From the NCBI GenBank assembly GCA_032433765.1, contig JAVIAB010000051.1, positions 146,764,568 through 146,828,567 of the forward strand: a stretch of 64,000 nucleotides of DNA, given 5' to 3'. Both the position numbers and the translations under genes were made by a program. This document shows, piece by piece, positions 11,067 to 23,300 of this stretch. The notes below the pieces were generated by a model. That model saw only the letters and a list, made by a program, of their open reading frames with translations, was not told the origin of the DNA and made no database searches. The DNA comes from Megaustenia siamemsis (lineage: Eukaryota > Mollusca > Gastropoda > Stylommatophora > Ariophantidae). Numbering within the stretch: position 1 is the stretch's first letter; each line of letters begins with the position of its first letter.

Positions 11067-11227
11067 GTATTTTGTTGTGTTCTTTTTTTTTGTAAAGCTG
11101 TCACCATACCTGTATGAGTGTACGTTACAGCCCACCGCTTGCTCCTACTACCAGCTTTACCGCAGCTCTCCAATTATTTGCCTCTTCCCTACGAATTAAT
11201 GTCCTTTGTGGATCATTTAAATTATCT

Positions 11228-11585
11228 CACACTAGGAGGTGAAGGCGCGCCTCACATCAGCAGAGTTGGAAGTTGTTAGCGACCCACAGCTGAAAGCTTG
11301 CGCCAGCATCGGTGAACCAAAACCATCCAGACCCTCCTCCACTTCTCCGTGGTGCCCCTAGTAATAGACTAACTTGTCCAGTCTGGCCAAGCTATTAGGG
11401 ATCGAAGAATGCAGACAGCCTGGCACTCAAAAACGTCGTGCTGAAGTCGGATGTTTTGGGCCGAAAGGCGCAAATATCACAATTATATTGCAAACCACAA
11501 CACAACACAGACACGCCCACTTAACGTCCTTTTAGGGCGGGATGACGAAGAGTAGTACTCCTTTAGTTATCAGGCGAACGCAAGC
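11228..11585 (+). repeat. Dispersed repeat Y, copy 1
   Basis: Shares phrases with 25140-25345 and 60440-60765: 'ccacttctccgtggtgcccc', 'cagtctggccaagctattag', 'gctgaagtcggatgt' and a later 'taacgtccttttagggcgg'. It has no coding capacity and no tRNA-like head that I can see. The class is unknown. Confidence 0.6.
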
Positions 11586-11778
11586 AAGCATCTCACAATA
11601 CACATCATCATAAACATTGCTATAATACACAACTCTGCCTAACTCTTTGCTTTATTAGTTGAAACACTCCTAGCTGACTTATTACATGACTGTTTCTTGT
11701 ACATGTTCTTTGTAATTCTTAGATCTTTGCTATTAACATTTATACTTTCTAAAACTGATTATTTCTTCATGTTTTTAC

Positions 11779-12125
11779 TTTGGGGGACTTGTGGTCTTGA
11801 GGCAGTACGCCGGTCTCGAGACAGAGAGGTTGTGAGTTCAAATCTCGGTTGCAACATTGGGATCTTTATCTGTGGTTTTTCTCTGCGGCAACCACCCCTG
11901 GTCCAGAGGACCACGTCTCACTTTAAGGCCATTGTGGCTAGGCCTGGCTTTAAATGTCAATTACTCATCCACAAAAAAGAAACATGAGCAACTCCGAAAT
12001 TGGGAGTTAACTGTCTATGCGGCGAGGGAACCCTGTGCATACGGTTGCCAGGGGAAAAACGGAATAACACGCAAAATTCAGTTCCTTGTCCATATATTTA
12101 TATCAGCAGAAGTGGAGGCTGGCGA
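11779..12125 (+). mobile_element. SINE-2, copy 1
   Basis: A tRNA-like head carries 'gtacgccggtctcgagacag' and a B-box-like 'tgagttcaaatctcggttgc'. The tail contains 'aaatgtcaattactcatcc' and 'gggaaccctgtgcatacggt'. A second copy at 46478-46800 matches across the same span, so this is a dispersed family distinct from SINE-1. The 30-bp minisatellite begins just past its 3' end. Confidence 0.75.
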
Positions 12126-12150
12126 ACGAAAAAAAAATGTTTTACTTTTG

Positions 12151-13091
12151 TCTAATTCAACTTCTAACACTGAACTAATGTCTAATTCAACTTCTAACAC
12201 TGAACTAATGTCTAATTCAACTTCTAACAATGAACTAATGTCTAGTTCAACTTCTAACACTGAACTAAGGTTTAGTTCAACTTCTAACACTGAACTAATG
12301 TCTAGTTCAACTTCTAACACTGAACTAATGTCTAGTTCAAATTCTAACACTGAAATAATGTCTAACTCAACTTCTAACACTGAACTATTGTCTAACTCAT
12401 CTTCTAGCACTGAACTAATGTCTAATTCAACTTCTAACACTTAACTATTGTCTAACTCATCTTCTAACACTGAACTAATGTCTAACTCAACTTCTAACAC
12501 TGAACTATTATCTAACTCAACTTCTAACACTGAACTAATGGCTAATTCAACTTCTAACACTTAACTATTGTCTAACTCATCTTCTAACACTGAACTAATG
12601 TCTAACTCAACCTCTAACACTGAACTAATGTCTATAGTTCAACTTCTAACACTGAACTAATGTCTAACTCAACCTCTAACACTGAACTAATGTCTATAGT
12701 TCAACTTCTAACAATGAACTAATGTCTATAGTTCAACTTCTAACACTGAACTAATGTCTATAGTTCAACTTCTAACACTGAACTATTGTCTAGCACAACT
12801 TCTAACACTGAACTATTGTCTAACTCATCTTCTAACACTGAACTATTGTCTAACTCAACTTCTAACACTGACTAATGTCTAACTCAACTTCTAACACTGA
12901 ACTATTTATTGTCTAACTCATCTTCTAACACTGAACTATTGTCTAACTCATCTTCTAACACTGAACTATTGTCTAACTCAACTTCTAACACTGAACTAAT
13001 GTCTAACTCAACTTCTAACACTGAACTATTGTCTAGTTCAACTTCTAACACTGAACTAATGTCTATAGTTCAACTTCTAACAATGAACTAA
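12151..13091. repeat. 30-bp minisatellite abutting alpha-tubulin exon 2
   Basis: About 31 copies of a 30-bp unit combining 'tctaactcaacttctaacac' and 'tgaactaatg', with variants 'tctagttcaa', 'tctatagttcaa' and 'gaactattg'. Because 30 is a multiple of three, both strands stay open for long stretches. The array ends only about 15 bp before the exon acceptor. Confidence 0.97.
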
Positions 13092-13328
<237 letters not shown>

Positions 13329-14246
13329 GTGAGTTCAATATGGCGCTAGCAGACGTGAGAAAACGACTTTTTGCCTCAGGGTTACAGAAAACAGAAAGTG
13401 AAGGGGTAGTCGTTCTATTTTTAAATTTGACCTTTCCTGTGCTCGGGAGCGCTAATTATATAACATAATGCCCCAGGTTCAAGAAATAACTCTCGCCCAC
13501 GTTTTGGCAGCTTCCCTACCTGATGACGTCATATATTTGTTAAGTCAGCAGTACAATGTTCCAGGTTCCGGTGAGGCGCCATTTTTAGCGGCCCATTTTT
13601 AGATATAAACATGACCTCAGCATAATGTTATTGTACCAGTAATGTGTGTGTGTGTGCTTTATTATTTATTTATTTCCCTTGTTTATCTCCCCCACAACTA
13701 CTTTGTCTAGCGTCACTACACCAGCTTTACCAAAGCATCATTATCATTTACCTATTCCCTCGTGTGTGTGAGAGAGAGAAACGTTAATTGCATACTGAGC
13801 TATATATATATTTTTATTTAAATGACTCATTAACAAGTGGACATATACCTCAAGACACGGACACCGATAGCCTACGTGTTCTAATGAAACAAAAAATTAT
13901 AAAGAAGGCCAATAGAGTTGAATATTTTTTTTTATTTATTTTAATAGAAAAGTTCGGGTATACGCACCTGACTGACTAAATGAAGACTTGTCTACTACCA
14001 TTAACATTACATTGATCAACATTCGGAGATGTCTTCTGGAACCCTCGTCTGTCGGATTGTGGCGTGCTATCTGAGCGAATTGAAGAGAGATTGTATTACC
14101 AAGGAGAACGTCTGAGTACAGCGACGGTAGGTCAAGGTTAAGAGTGTCACGTGACACACTTTAATGAATCAACAAGTGAAACGCTTCACAGAACTTAGCC
14201 ACAACATTTGGTGGTGAAGAGGCATATAAATATATATATATATAAA

Positions 14247-14500
14247 AGACAAATCAGCAAACCTAAACTACGATATAGAGATATATGTAAATCATCTCTG
14301 AATGACTTCTCCATCTATGAAAACGACTGGGAACATCTGGCAAGTGATCGCACATCATGGAGAGCTTGTATAAGGAATGGTATAACATCATTGAGACTGT
14401 GCTAAGGCAAAACTTAGAAGAGAAAAGACTCATGAAAAAGGATGGAAAACCCTGTGGATCAGTGTGCCTGACTTGTTCATTCTGTAACCGTGTGTGTTTG
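14247..14500 (+). mobile_element. LINE family D, C-terminal RT tail with zinc finger
   Basis: Coding remnants read 'RQISKPKLRYRDICKSSLND', 'NDWEHLASDRTSWRACIRNG' and, after a frameshift, 'LEEKRLMKKDG' then 'CSFCNRVCLSNIGRISHERR' followed by Cys. The last piece is the C-x2-C-x12-H-x4-C finger that ends many LINE ORF2 proteins. The coding resumes after the 39-bp array with 'STKTKPQKNSP' and a stop near 15157, so the array is an internal expansion of this tail. Homologous upstream sequence may extend back to about 13976. Confidence 0.8.
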
Positions 14501-15121
14501 TCAAACATTGGTAGAATTAGCCACGAGAGAAGATGTTTGTCAAACATTGTAGAATTAGCCACGAGAGAAGATGTTTGTCAAACATTGGTAGAATTAGCCA
14601 CGAGAGAAGATGTTTGTCAAACATTGGTAGAATTAGCCACGAGAGAAGATGTTTGTCAAACATTGGTAGAATTAGCCACGAGAGAAGATGTTTGTCAAAC
14701 ATTGGTAGAATTAGCCACGAGAGAAGATGTTTGTCAAACATTGGTAGAATTAGCCACGAGAGAAGATGTTTGTCAAACATTGGTAGAATTAGCCACGAGA
14801 GAAGATGTTTGTCAAACATTGGTAGAATTAGCCACGAGAGAAGATGTTTGTCAAACATTGGTAGAATTAGCCACGAGAGAAGATGTTTGTCAAACATTGG
14901 TAGAATTAGCCACGAGAGAAGATGTTTGTCAAACATTGGTAGAATTAGCCACGAGAGAAGATGTTTGTCAAACATTGGTAGAATTAGCCACGAGAGAAGA
15001 TGTTTGTCAAACATTGGTAGAATTAGCCACGAGAGAAGATGTTTGTCAAACATTGGTAGAATTAGCCACGAGAGAAGATGTTTGTCAAACATTGGTAGAA
15101 TTAGCCACGAGAGAAGATGTT
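14495..15121 (+). repeat. 39-bp minisatellite made from the LINE D zinc-finger coding sequence
   Basis: Sixteen near-identical copies of a 39-bp unit; each encodes 13 residues of the finger ('RISHERRCLSNIG' in permuted order). One early copy lacks a G ('cattgtagaa' for 'cattggtagaa', near 14547), shifting the frame. The copies differ by almost nothing, so expansion was recent. Confidence 0.97.
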
Positions 15122-15229
15122 CGACCAAAACAAAACCTCAAAAAAATTCACCATAGCCTCCACTAGACCGTCTGACAAGACGAAAAGGGCCATATATATA
15201 ATTTGTTTCTTTCCCAGTTGGGCGTGAAC

Positions 15230-15335
15230 TATCACTTTATCACCATCCCAGTGCGCGTCGGTACTGGTGTCTCTCACTTTATCAACATCCCAGTGCGCGT
15301 CGGTACTGGTGTCTCACACTAAAACATGATTTTAT
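15230..15335. repeat. 53-bp tandem duplication
   Basis: Two adjacent copies of a segment containing 'catcccagtgcgcgtcggta' and 'ctggtgtctc'. They lie downstream of the LINE D 3' end. Confidence 0.85.
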
Positions 15336-15990
15336 GTACACGGACAATAACAAGATTCGTATTCTTATGCTGGCATACAATATGTTAATGTTCATGTGGA
15401 GATCACATGTCAACTCCCATCTTGCACAGCTGACACTAAATATGTGTTTAATCGTCTGTAAATGTTAATAAACTGATACTTTCACTTCCATTCTACATTA
15501 TTTGCTGTGTGTTTGTATACGTATAGTTTATTTATTGATAGGTCATTCACAGATGCGATTTCTGGTAATCTGCGGTGCCTTGTTCAGTTTTGCATATGCG
15601 GGGAACGGTGATAAAGCTCTTGTGGCCATCACCAGTACCATATCTGGACAATACTATCTCCCCTATATGTTATCACCTACATGAACTAATTACGTAAGTT
15701 AGCCAACCCATAGTAAACAGAGGAGATTAACAAGCCTTTATTCGCAGACCATCTGGCACTAACACAGCAAATAGAAGACCTACAAGAGCACTTATATAGA
15801 CCTAGCAACACAGGCACTCAATACAACACGAAAGATCAACACCAACAAGACAGAAGTTGTTAACATCGTAAAAAAAATAACAAAACATCAACAACACGAT
15901 AGACGACAGTGAAACAAGTGGATGAATTTAAATATCTAGGAAGTCTCGTTACAAAGCAACAGAAATAGACTGAGGGTACAACAACGCTTA

Positions 15991-16245
15991 GCCGCGATAG
16001 CTCAGTGGTTAGTGAACTGGACAACAAAGGACAAGGGTAGGGTTCGATCCCAACCGACGGCTTCCGGGTTCACCCAGCCTTAAATGGGTACCAGATTTTT
16101 TTCTGGGAAAGTAAAGCGGCACGGGCGTAATACCGACCACATTACCCCAAAAAATCATGTGCCGAAGGTCTAACATTTATGGTCACTAACACCCTATTCC
16201 CTATACGTCACTTGGCGTGACTGGGGCTCTTTAATTTACTACTTT
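15991..16245 (+). mobile_element. SINE-1, copy 4, nested in LINE C
   Basis: A full tRNA-derived SINE with 'gccgcgatagctcagtggtt' at its head and 'gggttcgatcccaacc' as B-box. It is flanked by 'tacaacaacgctt' (15977-15989) and 'tacaacaaagctt' (16246-16258). Confidence 0.9.
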
Positions 16246-16380
16246 TACAACAAAGCTTGTCAAACCATCGAACAACTATCACCACTATTGTCCAACAAGG
16301 AAATAACAATATAGGCAAACAGGCACACTACAACATAATCTTCATCACGCCGTTGTGCACAAAAGCCAGACATTGACTAT

Positions 16381-16936
16381 CATCATCATCATTGAGTGCC
16401 GTCTCCGCAACGAAGGTTGGCTACCATGGAGCGCCATTTTGCTCTATCTCTTGCTTTGATGGTGCAGGTTGTCATCGGTTGATTTGTCCATCTTTTGATG
16501 TTACTCGTCCATGTTAATCTTGGTCTGCCTCTGCCTCTTTTACCTTGTATTTTCCCCTCCAGGATTACTTTCAGTAGGCTGTTGTGTCTTTTAACATGGC
16601 CTAAGAATCGCATTTGTCTTGTTCTAATTGTGTTCAGAAGTTCTCTTTTCATTTTTAGTTGTTTTAAGACTTTGTCGTTTGTTTTCTTTTCCTTCCATCC
16701 AATTCTACCTATTCTTCTATATATCCACATTTCAAAGGCTTCAATTCTCTGTTCTGTTTTCTTGTCTAATGTCCATGTTTCAGCACCATATAGGAATATT
16801 GAGAAGATGTAACATTTTGCTATTCTTAGTTTTAGCTCTGGTGTTATTTGTTTGATGTTAGTATGTCCTTCATGACATTAAATTACTTTTTGCCATTCCT
16901 ATTCTTTTGTTTATTTCAGTTGTACATTTTCCATCA
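16381..16936 (-). mobile_element. LINE family B, 5'-truncated copy nested in LINE C
   Basis: On the minus strand it encodes 'MWIYRRIGRIGWKEKKTNDK' and 'FLGHVKRHNSLLKVILEGKI' through to 'MVANLRCGDGTQ'; its (TGATGA)-type tail is seen as 'catcatcatcatt' at the left end. A perfect 14-bp duplication 'cagacattgactat' flanks it (16367-16380 and 16937-16950), so both ends are exact. Confidence 0.95.
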
Positions 16937-17384
16937 CAGACATTGACTATAGACTTAATAATAATAAGAAAAATAACCACTACAGAGATGAAATGTGTTA
17001 GACGGATTACAGGAAACAGTCTGAGAGAGACAAGATCGGAAATGCAGAGCTGAGAAAAAAATATGAGTAGTATCCGCAATTGAATACGTAAAGAAACAAC
17101 AGATCAAATGGTTTGACTGCATGATAAGACAGAACGATCAAAACACAATAAACGAAAATTCCATAAACGTTACAAGAACAGCAGACCCAAGGGCCGACCC
17201 ACGAAAAAGATGGATTGCTAGAATATTAGAAACACTAAGAAACATAACTGCAGGAGAAACCAACAAAAGGGCAAAAAGGACCGCAAGTTGCATCTTCCCC
17301 GACGCTGAAGGGCAACTGAAGAAAGGAAGACGACAGTTTTTTCTAAAAAAAAAAAAGGCTGCTAGAGATTATGGTTATAGTTAT

Positions 17385-17700
17385 TCGAAGGCCCCGGCAT
17401 CACAGCAAATGAATGGAGATCCATAATTGCTCAACCGCCCGTGGCATCGGAATTAACAACTCATCGAATATCCAAACAAAGAAAGACAGTTGCAGTCCCC
17501 ATCGCAGCAGACATAGCACACGTCAAAGGACATAAAGCACATCGACAGTGAACGCATTTGAACTGTCCTTCGTCATACGGTATCATCAGTCATTGTAAGC
17601 AATCTGGATATAGAAACATCATCAGGATGAAACACACAGCTCACGGTGTACACAGAGCACAACTCAGTAGCTCCGACAGCAATGCTAGAAATTTACTTGG
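17385..17700 (+). repeat. Dispersed repeat X, copy 1
   Basis: Matches the reverse complement of 27640-28107 and 56205-56625: shared phrases include 'ccataattgctcaaccgccc', 'aacaaagaaagacagttgca' and 'acacagctcacggtgtacac'. It starts right after the LINE C 3' end. I cannot assign a class. Confidence 0.65.
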
Positions 17701-17810
17701 GAAGTAAGAGCGGCGTGGCATGGTGCCGACCACTTCACTGCTCACTTTGGTGATTAACAATTATGGTCACAAGCTCCACATGCGCTGTATGTGAGGTGGG
17801 AGTGGCCTCT
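17701..17810 (+). mobile_element. SINE-1-related 3' fragment
   Basis: The phrases 'ggaagtaagagcggcgtggc', 'gtgccgaccac' and 'ttatggtcac' follow the order of the SINE-1 body but diverge strongly, and the tRNA head is missing. Confidence 0.5.
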
Positions 17811-17830
17811 GCTTACATTATTGTGAATAG

Positions 17831-18004
<174 letters not shown>

Positions 18005-18014
18005 TAAGGATCTC

Positions 18015-18152
18015 GCGCGTGTGTACATGCAGGTGCGTGTGTGTGTGTGTGCGAGAGTGAGTGAGTGAGTGTGTGAGTGTGTGAGAGTGAGTGTGTATGT
18101 GAGTGAGTGCGTGTGTGTGAGTGTGTGTGTGTGAGTGAGTGTGTACTTTTAT
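18015..18152. repeat. (GT)n/(GTGA)n microsatellite beside the exon 3 donor
   Basis: Runs of 'gtgtgtgt' and 'gagtgagtgagtg' over about 140 bp, starting a dozen bases inside the intron. Confidence 0.9.
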
Positions 18153-18216
18153 GGGTGTGTGTGTGTATGGGTGTGAAAAACGGCATCTTTGGATGGGTTG
18201 AGGTCGGGTGGGGGGG

Positions 18217-18310
18217 GGAGTGGTCAGGCTGAGTGGCCTAGCGGTAGGGCGTAATCCTTTGAGCAAGAAGGCCCCGAGTTCGAGCCTCACCACGAGCGGT
18301 GTGAATTTTG
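18217..18310 (+). mobile_element. tRNA-like SINE head (SINE-3)
   Basis: 'ctgagtggcctagcggtagg' matches an A-box and 'ccccgagttcgagcctcacc' a B-box at tRNA-like spacing. The anticodon arm does not fold convincingly and there is no discriminator or CCA, so this is a SINE head rather than a tRNA gene. Confidence 0.5.
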
Positions 18311-18368
18311 AAAATGTGTCTTCGGTAGAAGATGGACAGAGGAGACCTAGGTCAGCGCACAGCATCAA

Positions 18369-18893
18369 GGCAAGAGACAAGGTCAAATGGTAGCCAACCT
18401 TCCATGTGGAGACGACATAAGACAAGAGACAAGGTCAAATGGTAGCCAACCTTCCATGTGGAGACGACATAAGACAAGAGACAAGGTCAAATGGTAGCCA
18501 ACCTTCCATGTGGAGACGACATAAGACAAGAGACAAGGTCAAATGGTAGCCAACCTTCCATGTGGAGACGACATAAGACAAGAGACAAGGTCAAATGGTA
18601 GCCAACCTTCCATGTGGAGACGACATAAGACAAGAGACAAGGTCAAATGGTAGCCAACCTTCCATGTAAAGGCGACATAAGGCAAGAGACAAGGTCAAAT
18701 GGTAGCCAACCTTCCATGTAAAGGCGACATAAGGCAAGAGACAAGGTCAAATGGTAGCCAACCTTCCATGTAAAGGCGACATAAGGCAAGAGACAAGGTC
18801 AAATGGTAGCCAACCTTCCATGTAAAGGCGACATAAGGCAAGAGACAAGGTCAAATGGTAGCCAACCTTCCATGTGGAGACGACAGAAGATAA
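18369..18893. repeat. 52-bp minisatellite derived from the LINE B 3' end
   Basis: About ten copies of a 52-bp unit containing 'caagagacaaggtcaaatgg', 'tagccaaccttccatgtgga' and 'gacgacataa'. The unit aligns with the last codons of LINE B ('gcaagagatagagcagaatg', 'gtagccaaccttcgttgcgg', 'agacggcactcaatga'). Two sub-blocks exist, one with 'gtggagacg' and one with 'gtaaaggcg', showing block-wise spread of a variant. Confidence 0.95.
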
Positions 18894-19214
18894 TGCTAAC
18901 ATTTTGTTACTCATCAAATGTACGATGACGTCATACAAAAGGAATTTATCAACAGGAAGTGGTGTATATATTTACGACGCCACATATCTATCACTCTGTA
19001 AATCATGGCCAGAAAGATGAAATTAGAATCTTTCATTAATGTTCAGTACTTTATATCAATTTATATTCAGTTTATTCCTATCTATTATGTTATCTACCCA
19101 GGTATTCAAAACTGACCATTGATTATAATATCAAATAATATAGTCCCCACTATATAGAAAATATCTTTGCAATGTTTGAGTGTTTAAGATGAAGAGAAGA
19201 TAAACGAAAGTCGT
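18894..19214. other. Intron sequence, nothing recognised
   Basis: AT-rich, non-repetitive sequence between the 52-bp array and the LINE C fragment. Confidence 0.6.
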
Positions 19215-19480
19215 GATTCGGATAATGAACTTTTTTTTCTTCTTCTCCTTCTCTTCTCCTCATCCTCTTCCTTATTCTCCTTCTTTTTTTTTTCTTCCTC
19301 TTCTTCTTCTTCTTTCCGTCCCCATTTGCTTTTCAGCGTCGAGGGGAGATATAATTTGCGGTCTTTTTCTCTTCTGCAAGCCTCTGCTAATGTAATGTTT
19401 CCTAGTGCTTTTAATATCCAATTGATCCATATTTTTCATGGCCGGCCCTTGGGTCTGGTGTTCTCGCAACGTTTATTGAT
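19215..19480 (-). mobile_element. LINE family C, 3'-end fragment
   Basis: Starts with a T/C-rich tail and carries 'ttttcagcgtcgaggggaga', 'tataatttgcggtctttttc' and 'ggcccttgggtctggtgttc', all shared with the C copies at 45835, 54474 and 59225. It is too short to contain RT motifs. Confidence 0.75.
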
Positions 19481-19679
19481 GGCTCTTTGTGATTGGATAT
19501 ATGCAGAGTTAAAATAGGCTATCTGTTAATCTGGGTGATAATATGTGTGTGAGTGTAAGGGTTTGTAGAAGAGGCAAGAATGGTTAGCTCTCAACTCCCC
19601 CCCCCCTCCATGATATGATAGGCATTTTATTGTGAAAAAAGGAGCGAGAGTTTGAAATATAAAAATGTTAAAAAGGCAT

Positions 19680-20252
19680 TAATTAAGGCGGAGTTTAAAA
19701 TAAGAGTGAAAAGAAGAGGAACACCGAGAGGGTGTAGATAAATTAAGTGATAGAAATAGTGGAAGACAGTCAAAAGGAAACGCAGGATACGAAGAAATGA
19801 AACAAAGGAACAAAGATAGTATGTCAAAATTGACGCTAGTGATGTTTAGAAGAATTGATTGCTTGTCAAAAGAGAAAATGATTAAATAGAATAGAACAGA
19901 AAATTGAATCATTTGAAATATGGATTTATAGAAGAATGGGAGGAATTGGATGGAAAGAAAAGAAAACAAATTATGAACTTTTAAAAGAATAAAAAATGAA
20001 AAGAGACATACTAAACACAATTCAAACAAGACAAATTCGATTTTCGGGGCATGTTAAACGACACAGCAGCCTACTAAAAGTAATCTTGGAAGGGAAAATA
20101 CAAAGTAAAGGAGTCAGAGGCAAACCAAGACTAACATGGGCGAGTAACATCAAAAGATGGACAATCAGCACTATGAAAGTAAGAGACAGAGCGAAATGGC
20201 GCTCCATGGTAGCCAACCTTCGATGCGGAGACGGCACTCAATGATGATGATT
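19680..20252 (+). mobile_element. LINE family B, 3' copy
   Basis: Encodes 'IWIYRRMGGIGWKEKK'-like sequence, then after a stop 'MKRDILNTIQTRQIRFSGHV' and 'MVANLRCGDGTQ', ending 'caatgatgatgatt'. The 37/24-bp array begins about 90 bp past its end. Confidence 0.85.
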
Positions 20253-20344
20253 AAATAGAAGAGATGAGGTAAACAAACAACATGACCCACATCTGATCCT
20301 GATTAAACTAAAACTTGCCGCCAAACGATGTTCGTTCAACAAAA

Positions 20345-23300
20345 CATTAATGAACATAACAACACCAGACCTCGCCAAACATTAACTAACATATCTCAAC
20401 ACCAGACATCATCAAAGATTAACAAAAATATCTCAACACCAGATCTCATCAAAGATTAACAAACATATCTCAACACCAGATCTCATCAAAGATTAACAAA
20501 CATATCTCAACACCAGATCTCATAAAACATTAACTAACATATCTCAACACCAGATCTCATAAAACATTAACTAACATATCTCAACACCAGATCTCATAAA
20601 ACATTAACTAACATATCTCAACACCAGATCTCATAAAACATTAACAAAAATATCTCAACACCAGATCTCATCAAAGATTAACAAACATATCTCAACACCA
20701 GATCTCATCAAAGGTTAACTAACATATCTCAACACCAGATCTCATAAAACATTAACTAACATATCTCGTCAAACAGTAACAAACATATCTCATCAAACAT
20801 TAACAAACATGTCTCGTCAAACATTAACAAACATATCTCGTCAAACATTAACAAACATATCTCATCAAACATTAACAAACATATCTCAACATCGGATCTC
20901 ATCAAACATTAACAAACATATCTCGTCAAACATTAACAAACATATCTCATCAAACAATATCAAACATATCTCATCATCAGATCTTATCAAACATTAACAA
21001 ATATATCTCAACATCAGATCTCGTCAAACATTAACTAACATATCTCGTCAAACATTAACAAACATATCTCATCAAACATTAACAAACATATCTGATCAAA
21101 CATTAACAAACATATCTAAACATCAGATCTCATTAAACATTAACAAACATATCTCAACACCAGATCTCTTCAAACACTAACAAACATATCTCGTCAAACA
21201 TTAACAAACATATCTCAACATCAGATCACATCAAACATTAACAAAAATATCTCAACATCAGATCTCGTCAAACATTAACAAACATATCTCGTCAAACATT
21301 AACAAACATATCTCATCATTAGATCTCATCAAACATTAACAAATATATCTCAACATCAGATCTCATCAAACATTAACTAACATATCTCATCAAACATTAA
21401 CAAACATATTTCATCAAACATTAATGAACATATCTCATCAAACATTAACAAACATATCTCAACATCAGATCTCATTAAACATTAACAAACATATCTCAAC
21501 ACCAGATCTCATCAAACACTAACAAACATATCTCGTCAAACATTAACAAACATATCTCAACACCAGATCACATCAAACATTAACAAACATATCTCAACAT
21601 CAGATCTCGTCAAACATTAACAAACATATCTCGTCAAACATTAACAAACATATCTCATCAAACAATAACAAATATATCCCAACATCAGATCTCATCAAAC
21701 ATTAACAAATATATCTCAACACCAGATCTCATCAAACACTAACAAACATATCTCGTCAAACATTAACAAACATATCTCAACATTAGATCTCGTCAAACAT
21801 TAACAAACATATCTCAACACCAGATCTCGTCAAACATTAACAAACATATCTCAGCATTAGATCTCGTCAAACATTAACAAACATATCTCAACACAAGAGC
21901 TCGTCAAACATTAACTAACATATCTCAACACCAGTTCTCGACAAACATTAACAAACATATCTCAACACTAGATCTCGTCAAACATTAACAAACATATCTC
22001 AACACCAGATCTCGTCAAACATTAATAAACATATCTCAACACTAGATCTCGTCAAACATTAACAAACATATCTCAACACTAGATCTCGTCAAACATTAAC
22101 AAACATATCTCAATACTAGATCTCGTCAAACATTTACAAACATATCTCAACACCAGATCTCACCAAACATTAACAAACAAAGCTCAACACCAGATCTCGT
22201 CAAACATTAACAAACATATCTCAACACCAGATCTCGTCAAACATTTACAAACATATCTCAACACCAGATCTCACCAAACATTAACAAACAAAGCTCAACA
22301 CCAGATCTCGTCAAACATTAACAAACATATCTCAAAACCAGATCTCGTCAAACATTAACTAACATATCTCACCACTCGATCTCATCAAACACTAACAAAC
22401 ATATCTCAACACTAGATCTCGTCAAACATTAACAAACATATCTCAACACAAGATCTCGTCAAACATTAACAAACATATCTCAATACTAGATCTCATCAAA
22501 CATTAACAGACATATCTCACTACTAGATCTCGTCAAACATTAGCAAACATATCTCACCACTAGATCTCATCAAACATTAACAAACATATCTCAGCACTAG
22601 ATCTCGTCAAATATTAACAAGCATATCTCAACACTACATTTCGTCAAACATTAACAAAAATATCTCACCACTAGATCTCGACAAACATTAACAAACATAT
22701 CTCAACACTAGATCTCGTCAATCATTAACAAACATGTCTCAACACTAGATCTCATCAAACATTAACAAACATATCTCAACACTAGATCTCGTCAAACATT
22801 AACAAACATATCTCAACACTAGATCTCTCCAAACATTAACAAACATATCTCAATACTAGATCTCATCAAACATTTACAAACATATCTCACCACTAGATCT
22901 CGTCAAACATTAACAAACATATCTCAACACCAGATCTTACCAAACATTAACAAACAAAGCTCAAGACCAGATCTCATCAAACATTTACAAACATATCTCA
23001 ACACCAGATCTCGTCAAACATTAACTAACATATCTCACCACTAGATCTCATCAAACATTAACAAACATATCTCACCACTAGATCTCATCACACATTAACA
23101 AACATATCTCACCACTAGATCTCATCAAACATTAACAAACATATCTTACCACTAGATCTCGTGAAACATTAACAAACATATCTCAACACAAGATCTCATC
23201 AAACATTAACAAACATATCTCACCACTAGATCTCATCAAACATTAACAAACATATCTCACCATTAGATCTCGTCAAACAGTAACAAACATATCTCACCAC

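Larger units (their letters stand above)
15738..17360 (+). mobile_element. LINE family C copy, interrupted by SINE-1 and LINE B
   Basis: The first part encodes the RT motif C region 'FADHLALTQQIEDLQEHLYR' and 'VDEFKYLGSLVT' (15738-15976); it resumes at 16246-16380 and again at 16937-17360 with 'CVRRITGNSLRD' and a polyA-like end near 17345. The usual second Asp of FADD is His here. Two clean insertions, each with its own target-site duplication, sit inside it. It is dead. Confidence 0.8.

Noticed and set aside
12151..13091. Ser/Thr/Asn-rich repeat protein ('SNSTSNTELM' units)
   Set aside because: The frame exists only because the unit is 30 bp; it is interrupted by units of other lengths and lies directly before a tubulin splice acceptor, i.e. 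in an intron.
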